Assembly (NCBI RefSeq): GCF_011421425.1
Contig: NZ_WPCW01000003.1
Span: 1 to 64,000 of the forward strand
DNA: 64,000 bases
From: Streptococcus catagoni
GTDB lineage: Bacteria > Bacillota > Bacilli > Lactobacillales > Streptococcaceae
Direction: 5' to 3'
In this document: positions 18,275 through 27,048 of the stretch, piece by piece
Layout of the letters: each line of letters begins with the position of its first letter
Position numbering within the stretch: position 1 is the stretch's first letter
Translations under genes and position numbers: made by a program
Notes under the pieces: model-generated
Databases searched by the model: none
Seen by the model: only the letters and a program-made list of their open reading frames with translations
What the model was told of the DNA's origin: nothing

Positions 18275-19393
18275 TTAGAATTGCCATTTTGCACGGACCA
18301 GCTCTAATTCTTTTTGGCAATTGTCATCTTCAAAATGCAGAGACCTCATAAAGTCAATCATGCTCTGCTCTGGTTTTTTGACAATCTCACTTAAGGCCCA
18401 AATGGCTGTCGCTGTGTGTATGCTATTGTTGTTTTTATCTATAATTTCCATCAACTTGACAATAGCTGACCGATCATGACCATTGGCAAGAGCTATGATG
18501 GCATTGCGCTGTAGGATATTCTTCCCCCGCCAGGCGGCTGCTACCTTACCGAACTTTTCTTTGAAAGTCGTGTTTGATAGCTCCAAAAAAGGAATCAATT
18601 CAGGCTGAGCAAGTTCTGGATCAATCTCGCTAGCCATTGGATTACTGATTCCTTTATTATAAGGGCAAGCTATTTGACAAATATCACAACCATAGATGAC
18701 TGTCTTAATTTTCTTTCGATATTGCAGAGCCATCATACCCTTATCCTGTGTTTGAAAGGATAGACATTCCTTGGCATTCATGCTGCCATCCCCTATTAAA
18801 CAAGAGGTAGGACAGGCATCAAGGCACCTGGTGCAATCACCACAATCATAATCAACAGGCTGATCAGGTTCAATTTCTAAATTGGTAATGAGTTCTCCCA
18901 AGTACATGTAGGAGCCATACTCCTTAGAAATGACCAGACCATTTTTACCTATAAAGCCAATGCCCGCACGCCTTGCAACGGCAGTATCAACTAAAGCCCC
19001 TGTATCAACCATTCCCTTATACTCAAAGTTCTCACTTAATTTCTCAATGCCCTGAGCTAGCCTGTTCAACTTATCCTGTAAAACATAGTGGTAGTCCAAG
19101 CCCCAAGAATTAGGAGTTAGTTTCCCTCGTTTAAAGTTGGTTTTTTCTGGGGCAAATGGTAATTTATGGGGATAAGCAACAGCTATTGAAATAATGGTCT
19201 TAGCTGATGACAACGATAATTTGGGTCTAATTCTTTCTTCAATGTTTTTATGCTCAAATCCGCTAGTTCTTCCTTCTTCTTGGGCCAAACGCAAAGATTT
19301 TTCTAAATAATCAAAATCATCTGCCGTGGTAAAACCAATTTTAGAAATACCAATGTCATTAGCAAGCTTAATAATTTCTGCCTTAACATCCAT
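18275..19393 (-). CDS. queG: Epoxyqueuosine reductase QueG
   Basis: A 372-residue enzyme that makes the last step of queuosine in tRNA, reducing epoxyqueuosine with cobalamin and two 4Fe-4S clusters. Cluster cysteines are visible in CGDCTRCLDACP, CL and CDICQIACPYN. The N-terminal cobalamin-binding part precedes them and a short HEAT-like repeat follows (residues about 290-365, NAIIALANGHDRSAIVKLM). The need for B12 is notable, because no B12 synthesis genes are seen here. The ATG at 19393 is 6 bases from a TATGAT -10 element and has no ribosome site, so the mRNA is predicted to be leaderless. Confidence 0.93.
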   Translation of the reverse strand: MDVKAEIIKLANDIGISKIGFTTADDFDYLEKSLRLAQEEGRTSGFEHKNIEERIRPKLSLSSAKTIISIAVAYPHKLPFAPEKTNFKRGKLTPNSWGLDYHYVLQDKLNRLAQGIEKLSENFEYKGMVDTGALVDTAVARRAGIGFIGKNGLVISKEYGSYMYLGELITNLEIEPDQPVDYDCGDCTRCLDACPTSCLIGDGSMNAKECLSFQTQDKGMMALQYRKKIKTVIYGCDICQIACPYNKGISNPMASEIDPELAQPELIPFLELSNTTFKEKFGKVAAAWRGKNILQRNAIIALANGHDRSAIVKLMEIIDKNNNSIHTATAIWALSEIVKKPEQSMIDFMRSLHFEDDNCQKELELVRAKWQF

Positions 19394-19399
19394 ACTACT

Positions 19400-19428
19400 A
19401 TCATAAAGTAAAAGTATAAAGACTTCAA
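19400..19428 (-). promoter_or_regulatory. queG promoter (leaderless start)
   Basis: Leftward TTGAAG (19428-19423), 17-base spacer, TATGAT (19405-19400), then 6 bases to the ATG at 19393. Confidence 0.6.
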
Positions 19429-19759
19429 GACTAAGGAATTACTATTTGTAACAATTATTAAAATAGAGTGACAAATTAGTATTGGCCTTGCCGCACATTA
19501 TTTTTGAGACTAGCACGTGAGAAGAAGGCTCCATTTTTTCTAGGAAGATATAGCAAAAAGGCCCTCAAAAAGAGAGCACTTTTTACTTAAAAGAGAAAAT
19601 AATTAGCTGAGACAAGCATTTACATTTACTCTTTATTATTGATAATAATTAATTTTGGACCTATGTCCTCTTCAAATAGGATATAAACTTAGGAGAATAG
19701 AAGGAACTCCTTTATTGATATGGTGACAATAATTGGGGGCATTTAACTAGAATGTTCTT
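19429..19759. other. 331-bp stretch without a gene
   Basis: AT-rich sequence with no credible reading frame. The only clear structure is a 16-base palindrome TTATTATTGATAATAA at 19633-19648, reminiscent of Fur/PerR-type dyads, but no gene start is close to it. Confidence 0.4.
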
Positions 19760-20104
19760 TTAAAAAAAGATAGTTGTTAATCCACATCCACAAGCTTTCG
19801 TAAAACCTTCTTTATAACCTTTATTATACTGCTTTTTTAAATCAGGTTCACTATGATATTTTGCAGTACCCTGATAATAATGCCCTAGCTGTTCAGCAGT
19901 AATACTACCTTTTTGAGTTTTATGATCTTCACCATCTCTTTGTCCATGCCTGAACCCTTTATCCCTTGGGCTTTTATCTGGAAGATCTTGGTCGTCTTTC
20001 CTCCTTTCTTCCTCTTTTCTCCTTACTTCGGCATCAAGACCTTCTTCCTCGTCTTCTTCACCTTCATCTCAGAAAACTTAATAAGGACATTTAAGTCCCA
20101 ACAT
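19760..20104 (-). pseudogene. Decayed small gene, acidic linker and Gly-rich tail (two in-frame stops)
   Basis: From an ATG at 20104 with an AGGAG site 10 bases upstream, the frame reads MLGLKCPY, then a TAA, two codons, a TGA (20071-20069), then 102 open codons to a stop at 19760. The long part is a glutamate/arginine-rich helix (EDEEEGLDAEVRRKEEERR), a spacer, and a tail with repeated aromatic-Gly motifs (KGFRHGQRDG, KGYKEGFTKACGCG). The CP start resembles the first half of a zinc-ribbon knuckle, but the second CxxC pair is absent. All pieces stay in one frame, so two nonsense changes near the start would explain it. No start codon follows the second stop. I do not recognise the family. Confidence 0.5.
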
Positions 20105-20170
20105 AGAAAAAAATCTCCTACTTCAAAGAAGCAGAAGATCTTAAAGGCAAGCAGCTTCTGCTCCACCTCA

Positions 20171-20214
20171 AAAAAGTTTCAAAAGATTGCAGAAAAAAGA
20201 CTTTTTCTACAATC
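20171..20214 (-). terminator. Intrinsic terminator after fbp (GATTGAAGAAA family)
   Basis: Arms GATTG-AGAAAAA (20185-20197) and CTTTTTCT-CAATC (20201-20214), followed leftwards by TTTTG and a later T run. Confidence 0.72.
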
Positions 20215-20236
20215 CGAGCTTACAAAGTTCAAGACT

Positions 20237-22153
20237 TTAATAATGATCAAAATTCTGGTAAAGATAATTCAAATCTGAAATCTCTTGTAAGAGAGCTTTG
20301 CCATTGTCAGTCTCCTTAACCAGGGTTCTTTGGCTAACCTCTTCTACCAAACGCTTGATAAAAATAATATCTCCCTTACCCTGCAAAACGTCCTGGACTG
20401 ATGAGAAAGGCTTGTGAGCTACCAGTTCTAAACCATAGCTATTAGAAATCAGGGTATAGCCAGCAATCCCTGTCTTTTTCTGGTACCCCTTTGCCAGACC
20501 ACCATCAATGATAATCATCCGCCCATTGGCCTTAATAGGGGTCTCTCCTACCTTTTCCTTTACAGGAGTATGTCCATTAACAATGTGAGCAGACTTATCT
20601 AAGCCAAATTCTCTCAGGATCCTTAAGCAGATATCTTCTCTGCTCCGCAATTGATAATAAGGATTCTTGATTTCTTCATGACACTTTTTATCTGCTATAT
20701 AATAACGTTCAAAGGTGGTCATGCGGTTCTTACCAAAGAGTGACGACACCTCCCCGCACCAGAGGTACCAGAACAGATCTGTTTCAAAGTCTTCGTGGCT
20801 GTCTTTTCTTTTATGGGACTTCAAGACCTCTTCTTGAAAATATTCTAATAAGGCTCGGCCAGAATAAACTTTCCCATTAAAAATCATGGATTTAAAATCA
20901 CCATTTTCATGCATTGGCATGCAGCCATGAAAGAGCAGATGGTTATTAGAGATGGAATAAATAGCACCTTTTTCAATCAGAAAATCAATCTGATCATTTA
21001 ATTTTTGAGAATTTTGGAAACGATACATCAAGCCCTGCAAGATCTTAGCTTCCTCATCAGTCAGCTGATCCGGCCTTTCCCAATTAATCATCTCGTAGGG
21101 GAAAGACTGTAGTGGGTAGCTATTTTCTCCAATTTTAATGGTCTTAGCTTCCCTATCAATCTTTGAAAAGAGGTTTGAGGCTTCCATATTAAACTGTGGT
21201 CTTCTTTTAATGAGCTGATGTTCTAGTTTAAATTGTAAAAGAGCTGTAGCCTGCTGCAATTTGTTTAGCAGTATTTTGTCACTTTGGGAAATATCTTCAT
21301 CATCAAGGATTGGGACAAAAACCTCTTCTTCCTCAAAATACCTTTGACTATAGTCGATGAGACTTCTTAAATTAATCCCATAGCGATCTTCAATCAAATC
21401 AATGCTATTATATCTAGCAGCAATCCTGATCACATTAATCATACAAATATAAGAACCAGAAACAGCGCCTATCCATGTAATATCATGATTGCCCCACTGA
21501 ATATCAATCTTGTCGAACTCTCTTAAACGGTCAATAATCAAATCAGGATAGGGTCCCCGATCAAAGATGTCACCAACAACATGCAAATGATCAATTGACA
21601 ATTTTTGAATCAAAACAGAAAAAGCAATAAACAAATCATCTAATTGTCCTAGTTCTGTGACCTTAGAAATGATAGCCTGATAATAGGGCTTTTTATTCTT
21701 ATCTGGCTGCTCTTCCATTAACAATTCATCCATAATGTAGGCATAGTCTTTAGGAAATTTTTTTCTGACCTTAGATCTGGTGTATTTTCCCCCAATATAA
21801 TGAACCAGTTGCAGGAGATCTGGTAAATAGTCCCTTAACTCCTCAATCACTTCTACCTTTGTCAACATTTCCTGCTTTTGCTCAATTTTTTCTACTGGAT
21901 AGTAAATGTATTGGCAGAGACTTTCCATATCTTCTGCTGACTTGTCTGGGAAACATTCTTGGATCTTCTTTCTGATTGATCCTGACCCATTTCTCAATAG
22001 ATAATCAAATGCTTGATATTCGCCGTGCAGATCGCTGAGGAAATGTTCCGTCCCTTTTGGCAGATGGCAAATAGCATCCAAATTAATCATCTCCGTTATC
22101 AAAGCAGACTTGGTGGGAAACTTTTCCTTTAACAATTTATAATAACATGACAT
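20237..22153 (-). CDS. fbp: Fructose-1,6-bisphosphatase, class III
   Basis: A 638-residue gluconeogenic phosphatase that turns fructose 1,6-bisphosphate into fructose 6-phosphate. The metallophosphatase motifs are complete: [39 protein letters not shown] and [10 protein letters not shown]. The length fits the Firmicutes class III form, unlike the short class I enzyme. It starts at ATG 22153 with AAGGAG upstream, and ends in a terminator. A sequence matching the full CcpA cre consensus lies 100 bases upstream, so glucose repression is likely, which suits a gluconeogenic enzyme. Confidence 0.95.
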   Translation of the reverse strand: MSCYYKLLKEKFPTKSALITEMINLDAICHLPKGTEHFLSDLHGEYQAFDYLLRNGSGSIRKKIQECFPDKSAEDMESLCQYIYYPVEKIEQKQEMLTKVEVIEELRDYLPDLLQLVHYIGGKYTRSKVRKKFPKDYAYIMDELLMEEQPDKNKKPYYQAIISKVTELGQLDDLFIAFSVLIQKLSIDHLHVVGDIFDRGPYPDLIIDRLREFDKIDIQWGNHDITWIGAVSGSYICMINVIRIAARYNSIDLIEDRYGINLRSLIDYSQRYFEEEEVFVPILDDEDISQSDKILLNKLQQATALLQFKLEHQLIKRRPQFNMEASNLFSKIDREAKTIKIGENSYPLQSFPYEMINWERPDQLTDEEAKILQGLMYRFQNSQKLNDQIDFLIEKGAIYSISNNHLLFHGCMPMHENGDFKSMIFNGKVYSGRALLEYFQEEVLKSHKRKDSHEDFETDLFWYLWCGEVSSLFGKNRMTTFERYYIADKKCHEEIKNPYYQLRSREDICLRILREFGLDKSAHIVNGHTPVKEKVGETPIKANGRMIIIDGGLAKGYQKKTGIAGYTLISNSYGLELVAHKPFSSVQDVLQGKGDIIFIKRLVEEVSQRTLVKETDNGKALLQEISDLNYLYQNFDHY

Positions 22154-22253
22154 CTAAGGTCAAACTCCTTTCAAATGGAGCTGGGCAACTAGACCAGCTC
22201 AGCTTTGGTCTAACCTTATTTTAAAACTTTGTGTCTATTATTTCCAGTAAAAG

Positions 22254-22268
22254 TTGAAAACGCATCCA
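22254..22268. promoter_or_regulatory. Catabolite-responsive element (cre) upstream of fbp
   Basis: TTGAAAACGCATCCA fits every position of the consensus WTGNAANCGNWNNCW. It lies in the 142-bp gap upstream of fbp, about 100 bases before its start. CcpA control is inferred. Confidence 0.6.
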
Positions 22269-22295
22269 TAAAACTCTAAAAAAGAGTAGGAACTT

Positions 22296-22940
22296 TTATA
22301 AAAGCCCTAATTCTTCTTGGAGTTGACTAAGGTTTTCAATCACTTTAGTAGCCTGACTTTGATTAATGCCATAACGCTTATCCTTAATGGCATAGACCTG
22401 AATATTGGCACCCTTAGCAGCAGCAATACCCTTTTGACTATCTTCCACCACGAGCAGTTCTTCCTTGGGTAGTCCTAATCCTTCCTTGGCTTTTAGGTAG
22501 ATCTCTGGATCTGGCTTTGCTCTTCTGACATCTTCTCTAGCCAGATAAAAATCAAAGTACTCTTCCATCTGACAGCAAGCTAGAGCACGTTTGACATCTT
22601 TCTTGTTAGAGTTAGAGGCCAGAGCCATCCTTATCCCTGCCTTTTGAAAAACTTGCAAACTTGAGATAACCTGGGGAAAAAGAAGATCCCTGTATGGCGC
22701 CTTATGTTCATCCTTATACTGCTCATAAGAACGGTGGAACTCTGCAGCATTTTCTTTGTCAAAGTCTTGACCCAGCACCTTGTCCCAAAGCCCCTGCAAA
22801 TTCCCCCCAATGAAATCTTTTGCCTCCATATGTTGAACGCTGATGCCTACTTGATCCAGAAAACGACCTCGTCTGTCAATATAAAAAGGCTCTGTATCAA
22901 ATAAGACACCGTCCATATCAAAAATAATTCCTTTAATCAT
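22296..22940 (-). CDS. HAD-IA family phosphatase/phosphomutase (beta-PGM-like)
   Basis: A 214-residue haloacid dehalogenase-type hydrolase. Motif I is FDMDGVLFDTEP (nucleophile Asp8, general acid Asp10), motif II is LASNSNKKD, the lysine and acidic motifs are in AKPDPEIYLKA and VVEDSQKGIAAAKGA. An alpha-helical cap sits between motif I and II as in beta-phosphoglucomutase and related small-sugar phosphatases. The substrate cannot be read from sequence. GGAGGA start site; 142 bases upstream of fbp on the same strand. Confidence 0.85.
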   Translation of the reverse strand: MIKGIIFDMDGVLFDTEPFYIDRRGRFLDQVGISVQHMEAKDFIGGNLQGLWDKVLGQDFDKENAAEFHRSYEQYKDEHKAPYRDLLFPQVISSLQVFQKAGIRMALASNSNKKDVKRALACCQMEEYFDFYLAREDVRRAKPDPEIYLKAKEGLGLPKEELLVVEDSQKGIAAAKGANIQVYAIKDKRYGINQSQATKVIENLSQLQEELGLL

Positions 22941-23032
22941 TAGCAGTCCTCCTTAGCAATAGTCTATCATAATTAGCCATCTATGGGAGATTTTGTTAAA
23001 ATAGAAGCATCATAAAAGAAGAAGAAAAAGTA

Positions 23033-23082
23033 AAGAATAAGGACTTAAAGGCAGCTCAGTTGGCAAGCTCTGCCTTATTCTT
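23033..23082 (+). other. Possible leader hairpin before the small membrane gene
   Basis: AAGAATAAGG (23033-23042) and CAG pair with CTGCCTTATTCTT (23070-23082) around a 9-base bulge. It stands 23 bases before the ATG at 23106. No U run follows, so it is not an ordinary terminator. Confidence 0.35.
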
Positions 23083-23105
23083 AAAAACTACTACAAAGGA
23101 AGCTC

Positions 23106-23474
23106 ATGAAAGTTAAAAGACAAACACATTTTTCAAAACTCGGTGCCAAAATCAGACTATATGTAGGAAAAGACCATAGGCTAGATTTACAAAATGGCCA
23201 GGAAATTTCCATTGATTTGGCCGACAAAAAAGAATCTCTAAGGATCAGACACAGCCTGCAAAAACCCATAGTGGTTGAAGATAAAGACAGCCTTTTAATT
23301 GTTGATAATCCTATCAACGTCATAAGCTTCTGGTTTGGGGTTCTCCTTGTTTTAGGAAGCCATGTCATCTTTGATTTTGATTCAAAGATCTTAATTTACC
23401 TAACAGCCATTGGTTTAGGCCTTATTATTATCAGCTACCTCATACCTAGATTTAAGTGGCAGAAAATAAAGTAA
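23106..23474 (+). CDS. Small membrane protein of unknown function
   Basis: A 122-residue protein. The first 78 residues are soluble and beta-rich, with an LYVGKDHRLDLQNGQ segment that suggests a small beta-sandwich. Residues about 79-113 form two close membrane helices (ISFWFGVLLVLGSHVIF and LIYLTAIGLGLIIISYLI). The C terminus is basic (RFKWQKIK). I do not recognise a named family. AAAGGAAG precedes the ATG by 6 bases. It faces the cation-ATPase gene and shares its terminator. Confidence 0.7.
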   Translation: MKVKRQTHFSKLGAKIRLYVGKDHRLDLQNGQEISIDLADKKESLRIRHSLQKPIVVEDKDSLLIVDNPINVISFWFGVLLVLGSHVIFDFDSKILIYLTAIGLGLIIISYLIPRFKWQKIK

Positions 23475-23520
23475 AGTCAGCCCCCTAGCTCTTAACCTTA
23501 GAGTGACGAAAAAGAGATAA

Positions 23521-23560
23521 AAAAACAAACAGATTCCAATAACATCTGTTTGTTTTTTTA
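23521..23560. terminator. Bidirectional intrinsic terminator
   Basis: Arms AAACAAACAGAT and ATCTGTTTGTTT form a perfect 12-bp stem flanked by A and T runs, ending both the rightward small gene and the leftward ATPase gene. Confidence 0.88.
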
Positions 23561-23562
23561 GT

Positions 23563-26247
23563 TTAAATAGCTTTTTCATCTAGTTTCAAAGCACGTTGAA
23601 TAGCCTTAACAATTTCAACAAATACAACCATTAAGAAGCTTCCAATGATAACGACAAGCCATTGTGAGCCGCTAAGATGTGCCACATGGAAAAACTTGTT
23701 AAATCCTGGAACAACCACTGTCACCATCAACATCACAAAGGCAAGTGGGATGGAATAGTTAAAGAGTTTGTTCTTGAATAAACCAACTGTAAAGATAGAT
23801 TGGTAAACAGATTTGACGTTATAAGCATGGACAAGTTGAATCAGCCCAAGAGTGACATAGGCCATTGTAAGGGCATCAGCATGGACATCATGATAGCTTG
23901 AATGTTCTGGGAACATCAAGGCATAACCATAGACACCTAGCACTAAGAGGGTCTGTAGAGCTCCTTGATAAAGGATGGCTTCTTTAACACCACCATCAAA
24001 GAAACTTGATTTGCGTCCACGAGGTTTATGTGACATAACACCAGGTTCAGCAGGTTCCACACCCAAAGCAATAGCTGGAAGGGTATCTGTGACCAGATTA
24101 ATCCAAAGCAAGTGAACTGGCTGCAAGACATCCCAACCAAAGAGAGTGGCTAAGAAGATGGTGAGGACTTCAGCCATATTAGCTGAAAGTAGATATTGAA
24201 TAGTTTTTTGGATGTTTGAGAAGACCTTACGACCTTCTTCAACCGCAACAATGATGGTAGCGAAGTTATCATCAGCAAGCACCATATCAGAAGCTCCCTT
24301 AGAAACCTCAGTACCTGTGATACCCATACCAATACCGATATCAGCTGTCTTAAGTGAAGGAGCATCATTAACCCCATCACCTGTCATGGCAACGACTTTA
24401 CCTTCATTTTGCCAAGCTTTAACGATCCTTACCTTATGTTCTGGAGACACGCGCGCATAAACAGAATATTTAGTAAAGACCTTTTGGAATTCTTCATCAC
24501 TTAGTTCATTAAGCTCAGCACCAGTAAAGACATGATTTTCATTATCACTCTCATCAATAATTCCCAGACGTTTAGCAATAGCTTCCGCTGTATCCTGATG
24601 ATCCCCTGTTATCATGATTGGTCTGATACCAGCTTCCCTAGCAACCTTAACAGCTTGAGCTGCTTCAGGACGTTCTGGGTCAATCATACCTACTAGACCA
24701 GAAAATACCAATTCTGATTCCACTACTTCTGTTTCCAAAGTAGGCAAGGTTTCAGAATACTTATAGGCCATCATTAAGACACGAAGAGCTTGTTTAGCCA
24801 GACTCTTATTGGTGTCTAAAATATTTTTCTTATCAGCATCTGTGATTGGACGAACTTGTCCATTTTCTTCAATTTGAGTTAGACGTTTTAATAACTGATC
24901 TGGTGCACCCTTAACGGCAATAAAATAACGTCCGTCAGCTTGCTTATGAATAGTAGACATCAATTTACGATCAGAATCAAATGGTAATTCTGCCACCCGA
25001 GGTTCCGAAACCAGTGATTCACGCACATCAAAACTGTGGTCTAACCCAAACTGAACTAAGGCAGTCTCTGTAGGATCACCAATTAATTTACCAGACTGGT
25101 CAATCTTAGTATCATTTGCAAAGTTCATAACACGTAAAGTACTGTTATCAGAAGCTATTTGAGCTGAAGAACTTTGTAAAGTACCATTTGTATATACTTT
25201 TTCAACAGTCATTTGGTTCATTGTTAAGGTACCAGTTTTATCTGATGCAATAATTTCAGTAGAACCAAGTGTCTCTACAGCAGGTAACTTACGGATAATA
25301 GCATTTCGTTTAGCTAGAACCTGCGTACCTAGAGAAAGGACAACAGTAACAATAGCTGGTAGACCTTCAGGAATAGCCGCAACTGCAAGGGCAACAGAGG
25401 TCATCAAGCCTTCTAGTGGAGCTTGTCCTCTTAGGAAGACACCGACAGCAAAGGTAACCGCAGCAATAACTAGGATAGCATAGGTCAGAATCTTAGAAAG
25501 ACCATCTAAGTTTTGTTTTAGAGGTGTATCAGTTTCATCGGCATTTGCTAACATACCAGCAATGTGGCCAACTTCTGTATACATACCAGTGTTGGTAACA
25601 ACTGCTAGACCACGACCATAGGTAACGTTGGAGTTTTGATAAGCCATGTTTAGGCGATCTCCAATACCAGCATCTTCTGCTACTGCCACTGTTAAATCTT
25701 TCTCAACAGGTACAGACTCACCAGTTAGGGCAGCTTCTTCGATTTTTAAAGAATTAGCTTCTAATAGTCGCATGTCGGCAGGAACAACATCCCCTGCTTC
25801 TAGCAATACAATATCACCAGGAACAAGTTCTTTTGAATCCATCTCAATAACATGTCCATTACGGCGAACTCGGGCCAAAGGACTAGACATTGATTTCAAA
25901 GCATCAATAGCTGCTTCTGCTTGTCCTTCTTGGTAAACCCCAAAGGCGGCATTTAAAATAACAACAGCTAAGATAATGATAGCATCTGTTAATCCATGCA
26001 TCCCTTCAGTGATGACAGACAATAGGGCAGCAACAATCAAGATAATGATCATTAAATCCTTAAATTGATCAAGGAATTTCATGAATAGACTTTTCTTTTG
26101 TCCTTCATCAAGTTCATTACGGCCATATTGATCTAGTCGTTCTTTAACTTGTTCAGTTGTCAACCCTTCAAGCCCAGTCTCTAACTGGGAAAGGACGGCC
26201 TCTTCAGACTGAACATAGTAGGCTTGGTGTTTTTGTTCTTTCGACAA
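23563..26247 (-). CDS. mgtA: P-type cation ATPase (PMCA-like; probable Mn2+/Ca2+ exporter, MgtA/PacL type)
   Basis: An 894-residue P2A-type ATPase that pumps a divalent cation out of the cell. Visible motifs: TGES at 175-178, the membrane-helix motif PEGLP at 293-297, phosphorylation site DKTGT with Asp336, nucleotide-site KGAPDQLL, hinge TGDGVNDAPSLK and C-terminal membrane segments (NMAEV, LLWINLVTDTLPA). These match Ca2+-ATPases. The gene sits behind a yybP-ykoY riboswitch, which senses Mn2+; in S. pneumoniae the similarly placed ATPase MgtA exports Mn2+ and Ca2+. I therefore favour manganese export, while calcium cannot be excluded. Confidence 0.88.
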   Translation of the reverse strand: MSKEQKHQAYYVQSEEAVLSQLETGLEGLTTEQVKERLDQYGRNELDEGQKKSLFMKFLDQFKDLMIIILIVAALLSVITEGMHGLTDAIIILAVVILNAAFGVYQEGQAEAAIDALKSMSSPLARVRRNGHVIEMDSKELVPGDIVLLEAGDVVPADMRLLEANSLKIEEAALTGESVPVEKDLTVAVAEDAGIGDRLNMAYQNSNVTYGRGLAVVTNTGMYTEVGHIAGMLANADETDTPLKQNLDGLSKILTYAILVIAAVTFAVGVFLRGQAPLEGLMTSVALAVAAIPEGLPAIVTVVLSLGTQVLAKRNAIIRKLPAVETLGSTEIIASDKTGTLTMNQMTVEKVYTNGTLQSSSAQIASDNSTLRVMNFANDTKIDQSGKLIGDPTETALVQFGLDHSFDVRESLVSEPRVAELPFDSDRKLMSTIHKQADGRYFIAVKGAPDQLLKRLTQIEENGQVRPITDADKKNILDTNKSLAKQALRVLMMAYKYSETLPTLETEVVESELVFSGLVGMIDPERPEAAQAVKVAREAGIRPIMITGDHQDTAEAIAKRLGIIDESDNENHVFTGAELNELSDEEFQKVFTKYSVYARVSPEHKVRIVKAWQNEGKVVAMTGDGVNDAPSLKTADIGIGMGITGTEVSKGASDMVLADDNFATIIVAVEEGRKVFSNIQKTIQYLLSANMAEVLTIFLATLFGWDVLQPVHLLWINLVTDTLPAIALGVEPAEPGVMSHKPRGRKSSFFDGGVKEAILYQGALQTLLVLGVYGYALMFPEHSSYHDVHADALTMAYVTLGLIQLVHAYNVKSVYQSIFTVGLFKNKLFNYSIPLAFVMLMVTVVVPGFNKFFHVAHLSGSQWLVVIIGSFLMVVFVEIVKAIQRALKLDEKAI

Positions 26248-26283
26248 AATAGAATCCTCCTTGGTCTCTTTATAAGGTGACTA

Positions 26284-26319
26284 TATAAAAAGACCTGTTT
26301 ATTTTTATTAAACAAGTCT
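26284..26319 (-). terminator. Riboswitch terminator (expression platform)
   Basis: Leftward arms AGACTTGTTTA (26319-26309) and TAAACAGGTCT (26301-26291) form the stem, then TTTTATATA. The first arm shares its GACTTG with the 3' side of the riboswitch P1 helix, so ligand binding and termination exclude each other: Mn2+ should favour read-through. Confidence 0.78.
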
Positions 26320-26397
26320 CGCTGTTTCAGATTGTACCGGAAATTGACATTCCGTATTGACGATACAACCACGGTAACCCGTCTGCTACTCCCTTGA
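26313..26397 (-). ncRNA. yybP-ykoY manganese riboswitch
   Basis: The leftward sequence has the family's fixed blocks: CAAGGGAGTAGC at the 5' side, the GGTTACCG-type loop region next, and CAGCGAGACTTG at the 3' side, whose CTTG pairs with the opening CAAG. It stands 66 bases before the cation ATPase. An alternative terminator overlaps its 3' arm. The opening differs slightly from the common GGGGAGTAG. Confidence 0.85.
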
Positions 26398-26407
26398 TAT
26401 ACTCTCT

Positions 26408-26436
26408 ATTATAGTAAAAATTCCAGAGAAATACAA
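26408..26436 (-). promoter_or_regulatory. Promoter of the riboswitch-ATPase transcript
   Basis: Leftward TTGTAT (26436-26431), 17-base spacer, TATAAT (26413-26408). The start would be near 26401, a few bases before the aptamer. Confidence 0.75.
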
Positions 26437-26472
26437 GTAAAAGCCGTCAGAAAATGTTATAAACAGCCAAAG

Positions 26473-26546
26473 TCATCAGATGAGTAAAAAGGATTTTTAA
26501 ATCTAATCAGATCTTTTTAGTCTTTTGCCCCGTTTTCATCTGATGA
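26473..26546. other. Nested inverted repeat, possible terminator of the DUF1934 gene
   Basis: TCATCAGATGA (26473-26483) and TCATCTGATGA (26536-26546) are exact inverted copies around a shorter A/T stem, and each arm is itself a palindrome (TCATC/GATGA). It lies about 30 bases after the DUF1934 gene's stop and before the ATPase promoter. It may terminate transcription or bind a protein. Confidence 0.4.
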
Positions 26547-26577
26547 TTTTCTTAGCTCTAGCTCTTGGGCACAAGTT

Positions 26578-26964
26578 TTAATACCATTTGATATTTAAAG
26601 AGTAGCTTGCAAAGAGGCCGTCATGAGTGGCATCACGTAAGTCATAGTTCATGCTAAGCTCTTTTAGGTCTTTGGAAAAGTGAAAAGAATTTGTATCTGT
26701 CACAAAATGCTGCAAACCTAGAGGAGTTGGTATAGCAATGGCTTGCTTTTGATCCCTATGGAATTTCATAAGAGACTTTGGTGTAGAATATCGCGTCATG
26801 GTCAAGCCCTTCTCATAGCACTTGAGAACCACTTTTTCCTTTTCGGGATTTTGATAAACAAAGTATAAAAAACCTGCCTTTTCACTGATTTGGCAATCAT
26901 AAACTTCTTTTATTTCTTCGACATCATTATCAATTGTGATCTTATTATTGATTTCAATTTTCAT
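26578..26964 (-). CDS. DUF1934 (YwiB-like) protein
   Basis: A 128-residue cytoplasmic protein predicted to be an all-beta calycin-like barrel. The family pattern is clear: VYDCQISEKAGFLYFVYQN, CYEKGLTMTRYSTPKSLMKF, the conserved IPTPLG turn, and LRDATHDGLFASYSLNIKW at the end. YwiB-family proteins often neighbour arginyl-tRNA synthetase or rpoE genes; here the neighbours are a cation pump and an HD hydrolase. Function unknown. Confidence 0.75.
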   Translation of the reverse strand: MKIEINNKITIDNDVEEIKEVYDCQISEKAGFLYFVYQNPEKEKVVLKCYEKGLTMTRYSTPKSLMKFHRDQKQAIAIPTPLGLQHFVTDTNSFHFSKDLKELSMNYDLRDATHDGLFASYSLNIKWY

Positions 26965-27033
26965 ACTTTAACTTTCTATCACTAACTTTATATTTGCTCC
27001 ATTTTACCAACTTATACGCTTTTTTTCAATTTT

Positions 27034-27042
27034 TGTTATAAT
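27034..27042 (+). promoter_or_regulatory. Extended -10 promoter of the HD gene (leaderless start)
   Basis: TGTTATAAT at 27034-27042, then 6 bases, then ATG at 27049. No ribosome site lies between, so transcription probably begins at the start codon. Confidence 0.6.
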
Positions 27043-27048
27043 AGCCTT

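Noticed and set aside
19633..19648. TTATTATTGATAATAA as a PerR or Fur box for queG or the decayed gene
   Set aside because: It is more than 200 bases from the queG start and about 15 bases outside any promoter I can identify. A/T-only dyads are common at this base composition.
19913..20278. A 121-residue rightward open frame overlapping the end of fbp
   Set aside because: It is antisense to the decayed gene and the fbp terminator, contains their hairpins, and lacks a ribosome site.
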